In this document: piece by piece, positions 11,632-22,615 of the stretch
Layout: every line of letters begins with the position of its first letter
Numbering within the stretch: position 1 is the stretch's first letter
Source: Actinomortierella ambigua
Lineage: Eukaryota; Mortierellomycota; Mortierellomycetes; Mortierellales; Mortierellaceae
NCBI GenBank assembly: GCA_016098155.1
Contig: JAAAJB010000332.1
Location: 1 to 39,475 of the forward strand
DNA length: 39,475 nt
Direction of reading: 5' to 3'
Translations under genes and position numbers: made by a program
Notes under the pieces: model-generated
Databases searched by the model: none
What the model saw: the letters and a program-made list of their open reading frames with translations, nothing else
What the model was told of the DNA's origin: nothing

Positions 11632-13660
11632 ATGCCCGATGAGAACGAAATCGAGGCGCAGAGGAGCCCTGCACCTGCCGCTCTCGCCAAGGGCACACCC
11701 ACGCTTCTGGCGCATAAAAAGACTACAACAGTATGGCTTGTCATGGAGGTCCATCTAATGGGAGGGTGCGGTGTGCATTCACCACACAACTGCTGCAAGC
11801 TAATCCTCTGAATCCGCAACCTCCTCTTTTTGTTCATTTTTTCCAGGATACGCCTCCAGGCTGTGCAACACCACAGAAGCCCGGCAAGAAACACGCTGCT
11901 GTAAGCATCTCCACCTTTTAGAGTGTAACCCATTTACGATATTCTGCGATGAATGAAACGCAGGCGCTTACACCTCTCTTTTTTTTTGTATGCATATGGG
12001 TGCTCTAGGATGACTCTCCCGCAGACAACAAACCTCTCAACACAATCACCAACCTTGCCCATACCCGCTCTCGTCAATCCGTAAGACCTGTACAAGTCAA
12101 CGTACAACGAGGTGTCCTTTTCAAACGTGAAGCCTCTGTCTAATATTTGTTTCATCCTTTTATTATCATTGTTATTATTATTGTTATTGTCTGTTGTCAG
12201 CGCCAAACCCTGCCCCTGCCAACCGTCACCAAGAGGGCAAGACTGTCAGGCAGTGCACTCCAGCGCAAGGACTCGAACTCTCCCGCGTCTCCAGATGCTC
12301 ATGTAAGTTCCTTCCTCTGTGAAAAATACGCGCCCCCCAATAATGAAACTTAGTTAGCTCATCATGTTTTTTTTATCCCTTCTTGCTGTAACCGCGCTAG
12401 GCATACTTAAGACACTCGAAATCGCACTCTATTGCCAGATCATCACAGGACTCGAGCGAGAGCTCGGAGAAGAGGCAGTTGACCCTCAAGAGCGCTTTTG
12501 CTCGCGACCATCATGCCAAAGCTCAGGAACAGTCGACCCCCTCGCCTTCCTCTACAATATCCTCTTCCTCCTCAGCAACAGCAACAACAACAGCAGCAAC
12601 GCCGCCGCCATCGGCGACGTCAACACCCACGCTCACATCCGCCACTTTGACCGCCGTGGCGCAGCCCTCGGACAAGGAAGTGATAAAGTCCATGGAGACC
12701 AGGCTGGAGCGATACAAGCACGATCTCGAGTCGGCGGTCAACCAACTGGAGCAAGATCGCGCCAAGCTGACCAGCATGGTGGAGGCCTTTGAAGAGGAGG
12801 AGCAAGAGGCCGAGGGTCGAGTGGCGCGCGAGGCACAGGAGCAACAGGCACTGGAGGGCGAGATCGAGACGCTGAACCAGCTGCTGGAGACGATGGAGGG
12901 CCAGATGGATGAGCGTGAGAAGCAAATCAAGATGCAGCAGAGCTATCTGTCGGAGCTGAACGACAATGTACATGCACTGGAGCGCGAGGTGTACGACGTG
13001 CTGTTGGTGGAGGCCCTGGAGGAGGAGGAACGTCTGATGATGGCCAGGGACGAGGAGATAATCATCCTGCAGGAAAAGATCGACGAGACGTTCGCCGAGC
13101 TGGAGAAGGCACATGCTCAGCTGCAGGAGATGGAGGAGTGCATTCAACCAGACTTGGTCGATGGGCTCCGGGAAGTGCTCAGGTCGAAAGACGATTACAT
13201 CCAGAAGCTCGAGTTGCAAATCGAGCTTGAGGAGGATTCAGACTTTGTTGCTTCGCTCAACTTGACAGTGGAAGAAGAGCTAGCGGCGCTCAAGTCACAG
13301 TATAGCCTCACAAGTGGGAGCGAGCTTGACAAAGAGGTAAGGCAATTCATCCGCTCTATTTCTCGTTTGTGTTTTTTTTTTTTACCTTCTGACTCGTCAA
13401 TTCTCATTTATTGATTCTTTTATTTCTTTTTTTTTGTTGGTGCGCTCATTCTTTCTTTCATTGACTAGGTGACTAAATGCCAAGCAAAACTTCAGGCCAA
13501 GTTTGATCGAGACTTTGCGCGACTGAAGCAGAACCACACTGTTCTGATCGAGCAGACAGAGATTAAAGTCAAGTAAGTGTTGTCCTGACTATCACTATTG
13601 TTGTGTGTTTATCTCCCATGCACTCTGCAAACATGGTCAACTGAAACATTTTCCATCTCA

Positions 13661-13694
<34 letters not shown>

Positions 13695-13878
13695 CTGTAG
13701 GTCCTCGGAGAAGCGGTTGGCAACCCTCAATGCTAGCATTCAGGAAGCGATCGAGAGTACACATCGGTCGGAACAGGATTGTGCCGAAACCGAAAAGCTG
13801 CTCGAACAAGAACTTTGCAGAGCCAAGGAACTCGAGCAACAGATTCGCGAGCTGCAACAACGAGTCGCCACCGCTTAA
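11632..13878 (+). CDS. Coiled-coil protein of unknown function
   Basis: Seven exons (11632-11730, 11847-11900, 12009-12080, 12201-12302, 12401-13336, 13469-13572, 13701-13878) give 514 residues, starting MPDENEIEAQ and ending at TAA. The first five introns are phase 0 and the last is phase 2; exons 2-4 are only 54-102 nt. Residues 1-200 are disordered, Ser/Pro/Thr-rich and basic, with patches such as TKRARLSG. Residues about 200-510 are almost continuous coiled coil, rich in Glu, Gln and Leu. I recognise no named domain. Sharing a promoter and E2F-type site with Cdt1 suggests a cell-cycle role (chromosome, spindle or cytoskeletal scaffold), but that is only inference. The last intron uses a long CT microsatellite as its polypyrimidine tract. 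Confidence 0.85.
13664..13694 (+). repeat. CT microsatellite at the 3' splice site of the last coiled-coil intron
   Basis: About 15 CT units, one interrupted by G, end a few bases before the CTGTAG acceptor at 13700. Confidence 0.9.
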
Positions 13879-14255
13879 TAGGAAGAAGAAGAAGAAGAAA
13901 AGTAGCCTGGGTCTATCTCACCTTGCTTCTTCCAAGCGCTCCAATGCACACCTCTTTCCTACCTTGAGTCCCTTTTTCCTCAGATCGTATTGATACTTGT
14001 ATAGTCCACCCTTGTTTTTTTATCTTGTGTTCTTTTTTTTTTTTTTCTTTGCCCACGCCCATAACCAACTCACACCCTCCCTTCCCCCCCTTTGCCTCAT
14101 ATCTTTATGTGCAATGTATAACTTGTCCCTATCATTCTTGATGAATTGATGGTCACATGACCCAAAGATTCGAAGCCACCCGCGAGCTGGGCTGGAAAGT
14201 GAGAATTGTTAAAACTGGCGGGCTCGTGAATTGTGTTCGGCCTTTTCAGTTCAAG

Positions 14256-15976
14256 ATGGTACTGATACGGACTTGAGAGAGCACCATCCATCCGTTTCGC
14301 AGAAGCATCCATCGATTGGAAAGGCGACGACTGTCGGCATCGCTACTCGCTACGACCACCACCACGACCACCACCATTACCACCACGACCATTATTCCAC
14401 GGATCATGCACCTTGAGGCTTTTTCACCAACACCCAAAAGGAGGAGAGCAATCAGTACCTTGAAAAAAACAAGTTATGATGGCCTCATGAGCCAACAGTT
14501 GGCTCATGACTAGTCGATGTCCTGCTTGTTGCCGTCCAAGACTTTCGACCACAGAAGGAAACGCTTGCACGACAAGGGACGGAACAGTGAGACAACAAAC
14601 AAACAGGCAGACAGGATGACTTGCCCGAGCGGGAGACTTGTTGCATCACTGTCGGCAGTGGAGACAGACATCAAACCGTATGGTTGATGGCTGTTGATTC
14701 ACGAGTACCTCCTAGCTATGGGAAGCCTGTCTACCTGTTTGCTTTGTCTCTGTAACGCCAATCCAGAGTCAGACCACTGGGAGTTTATCGGTTTCTTGCA
14801 TGCAGGATCAGCACACACGAGACATCGCTCGGCAACCGATGTCCCACACACACAGCAACCCTGCAGCCATTCCAGGGCGAGGTCGTTCAGCCCAAGGGAA
14901 ACAGATGAGAGGCAGGAACGAGTCGTTGCGATTTGGTCGAGGACACAGGAGCGAGAACCGACAGTCGTCCAATCGATGCCTGTTACCCTTTCGGAATGCT
15001 TCTTGCACACCCCCCTACACGGACACACCTCCATCCCTCCTCTTTCTTTTCTATTGAGGGACACCATCAACTTACCTTTTTTCCACGCTCTCTTCTGATT
15101 TCGAAAAACAGACCACTAAGAGAAGAAATCACGGACGCAACAAGAAGGGTCGTGGCCACGTCAAGCCCGTCCGCTGCTCTAACTGCTCGCGCTGCGTCCC
15201 CAAGGACAAGGCCATCAAGCGTTACACTGTCCGTCCCATGGTCGAGCTGGCTGCCGTCCGTGACATCACTGAGGCTCTTGTCTACAAGGGTATGTCGCCT
15301 TTTCATCTTTTGTTTTACTGCTGTGCCAAAAAAAAGCAATGTTTTCACTGCCAATTGGCCCATGATTGCAACGACAGGAGTTATCCACCGCACACACACA
15401 AGTATTACAGGAATACACAGCGACAAAATCTGGATCGGTCAAGCCTTGAGCAGCATTACATACGACCTAGCACGAGAGAGAGGGGACACGACGAAACCTA
15501 GGAAGCAAAGGGTGTGGGGCCTTGATAACAAGGCACCGGATGGACATTCAGGACCCTTTTTGATTTTCGCACTAGGCTGCATTGGTGATTGTTCCTGAAC
15601 AGTCAACGGTTGAGACCAGTGCTTTGGGACTCTTGTGGGGGCCCACTCATCCCTGTTTTGCAATTGAAGGGCAAAAGCCCTGCCAAGTGGGGGTCCCTCC
15701 ACACACACAACACTCCCAATTCTCCACCTCCCTACAGATTTCATTCGCTCTATAGAACGATCAACTTATTCTCTCTATTCTCTATTTTCCCGTCCAACAG
15801 AGTACACCCTCCCCAAGTTCTACATCAAGATCCACTACTGCATCTCGTGCGCTGTCCACGCCCACATCGTCCGTGTCCGCTCGCGCGAGGGTCGCCGCAG
15901 CCGTGCTCCCCCACCTCGCTTCCGCTTCAAGGATGGCAAGAAGGTCGCTGCTCCCCAGGCTGTCAAGCCTCTGTAA
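14256..15976 (+). CDS. rps26: 40S ribosomal protein eS26
   Basis: Main coding exons are 15112-15289 and 15801-15976 (117 codons plus TAA). With an initiator Met the product is 118 residues, the usual eS26 size. eS26 sits at the mRNA exit channel of the small subunit. The family sequence is clear: [20 protein letters not shown], then CSNC and CISC zinc-ligand pairs, and [16 protein letters not shown] near the end. The first exon must supply only Met, since ACC at 15112 aligns with residue 2 and follows an acceptor. The best ATG directly followed by GT is 14256-14258 (ATG then GTACTG, after a CCTTTTCAG pyrimidine motif); 14680-14682 (ATG then GTTGAT) is the alternative. With the first choice, intron 1 is 853 nt; intron 2 is 511 nt, phase 1, and strongly structured. 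The two main exons are certain, the first exon is not. Confidence 0.9.
14486..14508. repeat. Perfect 11-bp inverted repeat in eS26 intron 1
   Basis: CATGAGCCAAC and GTTGGCTCATG flank a single A, giving a 23-bp near-perfect palindrome. In RNA it would form a hairpin after opening a few central pairs. A second hairpin, GACATCG/CGATGTC with a 9-nt loop, lies at 14821-14843 in the same presumed intron. Confidence 0.85.
15507..15681 (+). other. Cluster of predicted hairpins in eS26 intron 2
   Basis: Three stem-loops follow each other. The first (15507-15559) has a 7-bp outer stem AAAGGGT/ACCCTTT, an internal loop and an inner GCCTTG/CAAGGC stem with loop ATAA. The second (15579-15622) has a 15-pair stem interrupted only by a 10-nt bulge on its 3' side. 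The third (15668-15681) is AGGGC/GCCCT with loop AAAA. The order resembles an H/ACA RNA, but no ANANNA hinge or terminal ACA is where it should be, so I do not call one. Confidence 0.5.
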
Positions 15977-16580
15977 AGGTCTTGCAACCAAACCCCCCGG
16001 TGCATTAAAAAGCCTAGCGTCTACGATCTCTCGAATCTGAAATTTCTTCCGTAACAGAATAAAAGGTTCAGCAGAAAGGGGACTCTTTTACTTTGGTCAA
16101 AATCTCTCTTGTCTCTACTACTCGTTTTTTTTTTATGAACATGATGTGTTGAAATGGTGGAGATACGAGTAAGCTATCCAGCCTATCAAAAAAACGTGGT
16201 GTATTCTCGTTTGCCTGCATTATTTGGTGCGTGTGTGTGTGTGTATCTCTCCCCTTGGTCTAAATCTCGAGAATTTATTTTTTCCCTTTCTTGCCAAGAA
16301 CAGAAACCCTGCGGCTTCGTTCGTTGGCTGTGCTCATATGCATGGACTTGAGAGAGTGTGTGTGAGTGTGTGTGTGTGAGGCGGCGTGATTTTTTTTGTT
16401 CCTCTTCTTTCTTTTGCCCTTTTGTTCATAACATAACTGTCTTTCTCATTGCCTATGGGCTGTTTTTTTTTTTTTTTTGGCCCCTCATCGGTTGCTCTCT
16501 CTCTCTCACTCACTCCCCACTTTCTACTTTTTCTTCCACATCATACACCTGCCCCCTCCCACATCTAATTCAAGTTTTGA
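15977..16580. other. Intergenic region after eS26 / promoter of the membrane-protein gene
   Basis: Begins with the eS26 3' UTR and its AATAAA. The rest contains GT microsatellites (16230-16244, 16356-16380), a T-run and a CT-rich stretch just before ATG 16581. No gene is seen. Confidence 0.6.
16058..16063 (+). terminator. Polyadenylation signal AATAAA for eS26
   Basis: AATAAA lies 82 nt after the eS26 stop codon, a normal position for a 3' UTR signal. Confidence 0.7.
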
Positions 16581-18958
16581 ATGCCAAGCACGGACAGTCC
16601 TGGACATGATGCCGAGCAACGGCCATCCATCCTCGAGGCATTCCGCGAGCAAGGTGCTCGCTTCGTATCGGGGGTGGAGCAGTTCTGGGATGGCTTGACG
16701 TTCGAGTACAACGACCATATCCGGGCAGGATACACGCGCCTGGGCGTCACCTGCCTGGTCCTCCAGCTAGCGCTCAACCTCTTCAACTATCTGGCGCCCC
16801 AATGCAACGTTGTCAACCATCTCTTCTACCCAACCGTGCTCCTCCTCCGCTACATCCACCCCCAGCCATGGGACGACCTCTTCATGAACACCGTACGCCA
16901 GCTCGGCTGTGCCGACCGCTCCGACATTGTTGCCAAGCCTGTCCCACGCGCGCTGAGGCAGCTGCAGGGCTACGTCGGGCGAACCTTCAAAGCCTACGTC
17001 GTCATTGGTGTGCTCCACCTCATAAACAGGATGGAGTACTATGTCCCGCCGTTCACGCTCCTGAGTCTGTTGGCCATGTACGCCTATCTGCGCTCGAAAT
17101 CGTTCCAGCAGCCTGGTCTGGTCATCGTCGTCGTCACGGCTCTCCTGGGCCCGCATATCCCGGCCCGTGTCTTTCAGGTCGTTGTCGTCCAACAGTTTTT
17201 CGTCAACGAGTTGCTACAGCCCTATCTCGCTCGCGTCCAGTTCAAGGCTTGGGAGGAACGCGCTTGGTTCCAGGCGAACGATGTGGAATTGCTCGGCTAT
17301 GGATTCGGCGCTTGGATGGTCTGTAGCGTCCCCGTCGTCGGAGTCGCCGCCCTCCCCCTCATGTTTGCCACGACCGCCGTCCTGTTGTCGCGCTCGTGCG
17401 GCGTGATGGAAAACTCGGGAAAGGGGCTGCTCCTGGATCGCAATGGTAGTCATAGTCAACAACAACAACAACGGCTCAAGTTGTCTGGAGGAGGAGGAGG
17501 AGGAGGAGAAGAAGGCGGCAAAGAGATGGCTGGTGAACAGAAACAAACCGGTCGCCCTTCTTCAGACCTTGCTCGCGACTCTGTCCGCGATGTGGCAGAG
17601 GGCCGGCATCCAATTGTGTTGGGCGATTGGGATGCTTTTGAGGTCAAGACGTCGTCCGCGGGAGCGCCGGGGAAGAAGGCGTTCATCACCGCCCCCGAGG
17701 ACCACAAGCAGTCAAATCTCGACTTCCATGTCAAGGTGAAGGGCATCAAGATGCCAATCACGTCGGATCAAGTTGCCCATGACCAGCGATATGCTCTCGA
17801 ACATCCGCCCATGATAGACCCGAATTTTGACTTGCCGTCGAATCCGTTTATGCCGTGGGGTGATGGTGGTGGTGGTGGGTTTGGACTTGGTCCAGGACTC
17901 GGACGCTTCCCGATGATGCCACAGCCGCCTGCCACGTTTGGAAGGCCTCCTATGCCTCCAGGAGCAGTAGTGCCACCACGACCCACCCACCCAACGGGTG
18001 CACCGAGTCAGCCCAATACCACGTCTCCGTCGGAAACGCAGAGTGATGAACCCACTGCGAAAACTTCCTCCAGGGAATCCAGGTCTACTGCGCCTTTGCC
18101 ACCTCAGCCATCAGTTGCCTCCTCTGCCCCCTCCATGTCTTCTTCCACGAGGACGGAGCCTTCGGCCCCACCACTGACCTCTGTCGCGCCGCCAATCATC
18201 GGATCGGATACCAAAGCACCCCTTGGTCGTCATCCAGATGACGCATCTGAAGGGGGACCCACGACGAGCGCGCCGACATTGTCTGGATGGCATGATCCCA
18301 AGGAGGCGAAGGGGGAAGAGGAGAGTATTACCGCCACGCCTAGAGCGCTCGAGGATCTGACCCGGTACAACTTTAGCGACCGCAAGACTCTGGAGACAGC
18401 ACCATCGGCGCCTCCTCTCTCAGAACCATCAACATCGTCATCATCGTCACTACCACCGCTCCATGCTGGTCCTTCCTCCTCGGCAATGGGCCATCACCTG
18501 CATCTGCACCCTCACCACCTTCACCATCATTTTCCTTCGCATCCTTACTATAATGGCCAGCACTACGGAGACCCTCGCCTGTTACCTTTCACTCCACCGA
18601 GCTCAGCGCCACCACAGCCTCCAAACTGGCCATTCGGTCCTGGGTACGGGGCTGGTAACGCAGGAGGGGGAGGCCCAGGACCTTCATCTTCAGCATCATC
18701 TTCTACTTCTCCTTCCGCTGCGTCCATGCAAGAGTGGCAGGCATGGCAGGACCGGATGCGAGCCGAGTACCAACGGCAGTGGGAGAGGCAACAGCGCAAG
18801 ATGGCACGGCAGCTACAAAAGGATGCGGCCCGGCAGCGAAAGGCGGTGGAGGAGAGGCGGAAGGCGGCGCTGAAGGTGCGGTTGCAACAGCAGAAGCAAC
18901 AATTGCAGCAACAACAGCGATTGCAACAACTGGAGAAGTGGCAACAAAAGCAACAACA

Positions 18959-18993
<35 letters not shown>

Positions 18994-20159
18994 GAGAGTC
19001 GGATCAACCAACGACGACGACAACTCCGGATCCCCATCTTCAGAGGGAGATTGAGAAGGTGGCGGCCGAGATTGAGGCCATCCGGAAGGAACTGGACCTG
19101 CAGAGTCGCTCTGTCGAGGAGGAAGACAACGAGGAGGAGGACGAGGAGGCAAAGGACGAGGATGATGATGAGGACGAAGAAGACGAACAAGTCCACCATC
19201 ACGCTGGTGAGGAAGAGTACACCGAGGACGAGGACGATGACCACCACCACCATGGCCCAGCATCGCGCTTCTGGGGCCGCGGTGGGTATGGACATGATCA
19301 TGGTCGTGGTCATGGCCATGGCCATTGGGGAGTTGGGCGAGGCAGTTGGGGCCTAAGATTGCCACGTGGAGGCGGGTCCTATGGATGGGGCCGAAGAGGT
19401 TGGGGCGATCGAAGGGACCCAAGAGTCGAAGGCAGTAGTCGTGGTGGTGGTGGCGGATCGCGGCGAGATGGATGGGATGCTCAACCATGGTCATCCTCAC
19501 CTATCGGAAGCTTTCCAGGCAGCTACGACTATTCACGGCCCGAGGGTGGCGGCGACAACGGCGCACCGTCGTCGTCCTCCGCTTCATCGTTACCGGGAGC
19601 AGGAGCGACCCACCCGACCGTGTCGGACGATCTTCCCTCATCGTCGTCATCATCATCATCACCGTCCTCATCGTCGTCCTCGCCACAACACGGGGAAGAG
19701 ATCCCTCCAACACCGCCTCCCAAGGACAGGAGGGTCTCGCCAGTCACGCTGACAGCACAGTCGCCCGTCGACAGCGCCAAGAGCGAATCATCCAAGCTCA
19801 AGAACAAAGGCTCGGCCTCATCGAAGCCGCCAAAGAAGAAGTCGTCCTCATCATGGAAGGAGCAAGTGGAGGCCTCGCCTCATCTCGGCAATCCATTTGA
19901 GAACGGTCTATCCGACACACTGTCGCGCAACATTTCTAGGCTGGAGGGCCAGATCAACGATCGGATGGAGCATGCGGCAGACAAGTGGGTCAAACGACTG
20001 CAATTGTCGGCCATTCAGGCTGGTGAGACGGCCATCAACAACGCCATGGCCAGCTTGCCAACCGCCATCAAGGACTCGCTAAGCAATGCCATTGGACCGA
20101 ACGCCTCGTCACCTTCTTCGTCGTCCAGCAGTGCCAGAGGAGGCACCAAGCGACGCTAG
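16581..20159 (+). CDS. EI24/Lds-like membrane protein with a giant low-complexity tail
   Basis: A single-exon frame of 1192 residues. Residues about 1-290 are hydrophobic with several membrane segments. The pattern ending GYGFGAWMVCSVPVVGVAAL resembles the last segment of EI24/CysZ-type and yeast Rrt8/Lds (lipid-droplet, spore-wall) proteins; I rate that match as moderate. The remaining ~900 residues are low complexity in blocks: Pro/Gly/Ser-rich (430-640), His-rich (HHLHLHPHHLHHH), a Gln-rich basic helix with a run of about ten Gln (about 715-810), Asp/Glu-rich (835-890), an RGG-like Gly/Arg/His/Trp block (895-970), then Ser runs. The C-terminal 100 residues (LSRNISRLEGQINDRM onward) look helical. 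The start is the first in-frame ATG, 25 codons before the first hydrophobic stretch. Function is unknown; an endomembrane or lipid-droplet site is inferred. Confidence 0.85.
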
Positions 20160-20399
20160 ATTGATCGTGTTTTTTTTAGGCCCTTGCACCATACTCCTTT
20201 CTATCTCTCCTCTTACTCCCCCCCCCTCCTCCCCTCCTCTCTTCATTCAAGAGCTAGTCCAAAAGAATACATCTTGTACCATACAACTCGCTGGTGACAT
20301 GGTTTATGCAAAGGAGAATGAAACAACAACTTTTTTTTTTTTACATTTGATGAGTGGTATTAGTAGAAAGGTGTGTGTGTGTGTGTGTGTATGTCATTG

Positions 20400-22233
20400 T
20401 CAGACAGCAATGGCTCGGTTTGTGATCCAATCTGCAGACACGTTCTCAAGGTGGCTATCAAAGTCAGCCAACTTTTCGTACTCGCGTGACTCGATGGCCT
20501 TGGCGACCAAACTTGGGGTAGCTGGGTTCTCCAAGCGGAACTGTTCGCCGAATCCTTGCTTGTTAACACGCCATGCACTGTCCTTGAAAGCATAAGGCTG
20601 ATATTGTTGTTATTACGAGATTGGAAAGAATAAGAAAACGGCAAATTAGAATGGCATTTTGAATTGAAAAAAAATTTAGTCCGCAAAACAAATCAAAACA
20701 AAAAACAATTGCAGATAGATAAAGGGGGGGTGCAAGGGGACGTTCTCGCATGCATAAAAACCGTTGTCAAAACAAGAGAGATTTCGCGTGCTTTTCGTAG
20801 TTCACTCACCACCAATGCATTTTCATCCGATGCGACCTTGGAGTTGTCGACCTGCAAAAAACAATGAATGGGTAAAAAGAGCGTGTTTTTGTTAGCCATC
20901 TATCCTTGGATTAAGTCAAAGAATCCGACGCCGCAAGGTCCAAAGTTACTGCTCCTCCCCTCCCCCCTCATTGCTAGGCTACTTTTTTTTTTTTTTGATC
21001 CGCTCTATTACTCGATTCCCCCAAGGGTGATTTCAATATGTTGAGCGCTAACGCGATTCCACTTACAACGACAACAAAGGCTCCAGGGTTGATATGCAGA
21101 ATCTGCGAAGCGATTTTCTGCCCGGCGGTCGACAGCTTGTGATCCGTCATGCGCTCATTTGCCTCATAATATCCTGCTAGCACTAGGTCGTTCTTTTGGC
21201 AATGCAGCTCGACCTAATCGCAACCAGAAATAAAAACATATGATATCGTAAGCGGATAATCCCACGCATAAAATGTGGGTCATGAGTTGGTGGAGAGAGA
21301 TTGAGAGAGAAAGAGAGGGTTCGTGCGAATAACCACATCTCCTCCGAACGTGTACAAAAAAAAAGGTGAAAAGCAAACAAGGGTAGGGACCGCCCGTTTT
21401 CTTGTCCACGATGGCGAAACAAAAAAGGCGTTATTATGTCAACACGCGTCATGAAAGGCTTACTAAATAGATCGGTTTCGTTCCCCACCCCCTACACTCG
21501 ACCCTTCACCCCTGACTTCACCTTCCCCGGTTTTTTGTTTTTTTCAGAGATCGTTTCTCTCGTCTTCCAACGTTGCCCGTGTCGTTGTTTGTTGATGCTG
21601 ACGCGATGATGGGTGATGTTGGTGGTTGAGCCCCAACAAGCATAGAAAAAAGCGGTCCTTGCCCACGCCTGCGCCTTTTTGTCTTTGCGGGAGAGTTGAT
21701 CTGATCTGGGCAATTATTGGATGTACGTCGCCTATACATTTTTCTCATATGCAAACAACAACCCCCCTTCCTGGGTTCATGGCACTGATCGGCCACATTG
21801 GTGCCCACGATCTTTAGAAAATGCCCACCTTCCTTTCTCCTGCTTTTTTGTTTTTGGCTGCGATCAAGATAACAAAAAAAACAGCCCGAAAGCGTCGGCC
21901 CCACCCTCCGACACGCCCACTTGACAAGAAACACGCGTCACCAAAGAGGGGAAGAGCATTGACAAGAGGCCCTTCCACCTTCCCCCCCTTCAGACACACA
22001 CACACATACACACAATAAGGGGATAAAGATTTTTGCTACCATACCTGGCTCATAGCAACCTCGAGCATAGGTGTGAGGGTGTTCCAAAAGTGAAAGAACG
22101 GAACAGCATCCACGATGAGATGACGGTCGTTGGCGCTTGCTAACAAAACACCATTAACAGCTGATGCCGGGTATTTCGAGGCATGCAAGAGGGCCTTCAG
22201 GTAGGCCTTGTGCGCAATGGTCACGGTCGACAT
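20400..22233 (-). CDS. emc8: ER membrane protein complex subunit 8/9
   Basis: Four exons, in order 22233-22045, 21213-21067, 20851-20810 and 20597-20400, all joined in phase 0, give 191 residues (human EMC8 210). EMC8/9 is a cytosolic subunit of the ER membrane insertase and has an MPN-like fold without the JAMM zinc-protease residues. Family signatures: AYLKALLHASKYPASAVNGV at the N-terminus, VDAVPFFH, LTPMLEVA, LAGYYEANERM, VDNSKV and the C-terminal YEKLADFDSHLENVSADW. Exon 3 is only 42 nt. Intron 1 is 831 nt, the others 215 and 212 nt. The gene is convergent with the large membrane-protein gene, 240 bp apart. The ATG at 22233 begins MSTVTIAHKAY, matching the family start. Confidence 0.93.
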
Positions 22234-22615
22234 GTTGGGGGGGGGATGTGGGAGGGGGTTTGGAGTTGGTTGATGCGGTGAAGATGAAAAAAAATAAGAG
22301 CGAGCAAGTGCACATTCACGTATTCGTACGGTTTTACGCCACCAAAAATGAAAAATCTCAAAGTGAAGTTCAATTAGCATTATTGTTTGCAAGTTTTGGG
22401 TAAGCATATTATTTGTTTTTGAAAGTAGAAAGAAACTACAGATGAGGGGATGGAGGAGGAGGAGGAGGAGGAGGGGAGAGACTTTTTTCGCTGCTACATT
22501 GTAGGAATGGTGTGTGGGGTCATCATGAACTTGAGGTATATGGGAGAAGAAAGAACGGGGGATGGAGAGGGGGAACAGATGGATATCTCTGCCTCTATTT
22601 TTTTTTCTCTTTTCT
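22234..22615. other. Intergenic region between EMC8/9 and the S41 gene
   Basis: 382 bp separating two - strand genes. It contains a GGA repeat (about 22448-22474; pyrimidine-rich on the - strand) and must hold the S41 3' UTR and the EMC8 promoter. No gene or clear AATAAA is seen. Confidence 0.5.

Noticed and set aside
14139..14264. C/D snoRNA from TTGATGA to CTGA upstream of eS26
   Set aside because: The boxes are about 115 nt apart, have no terminal stem and would overlap the proposed eS26 start exon.
15507..15622. H/ACA snoRNA in eS26 intron 2
   Set aside because: Two hairpins are present, but there is no ANANNA hinge between them and no ACA shortly after the second.
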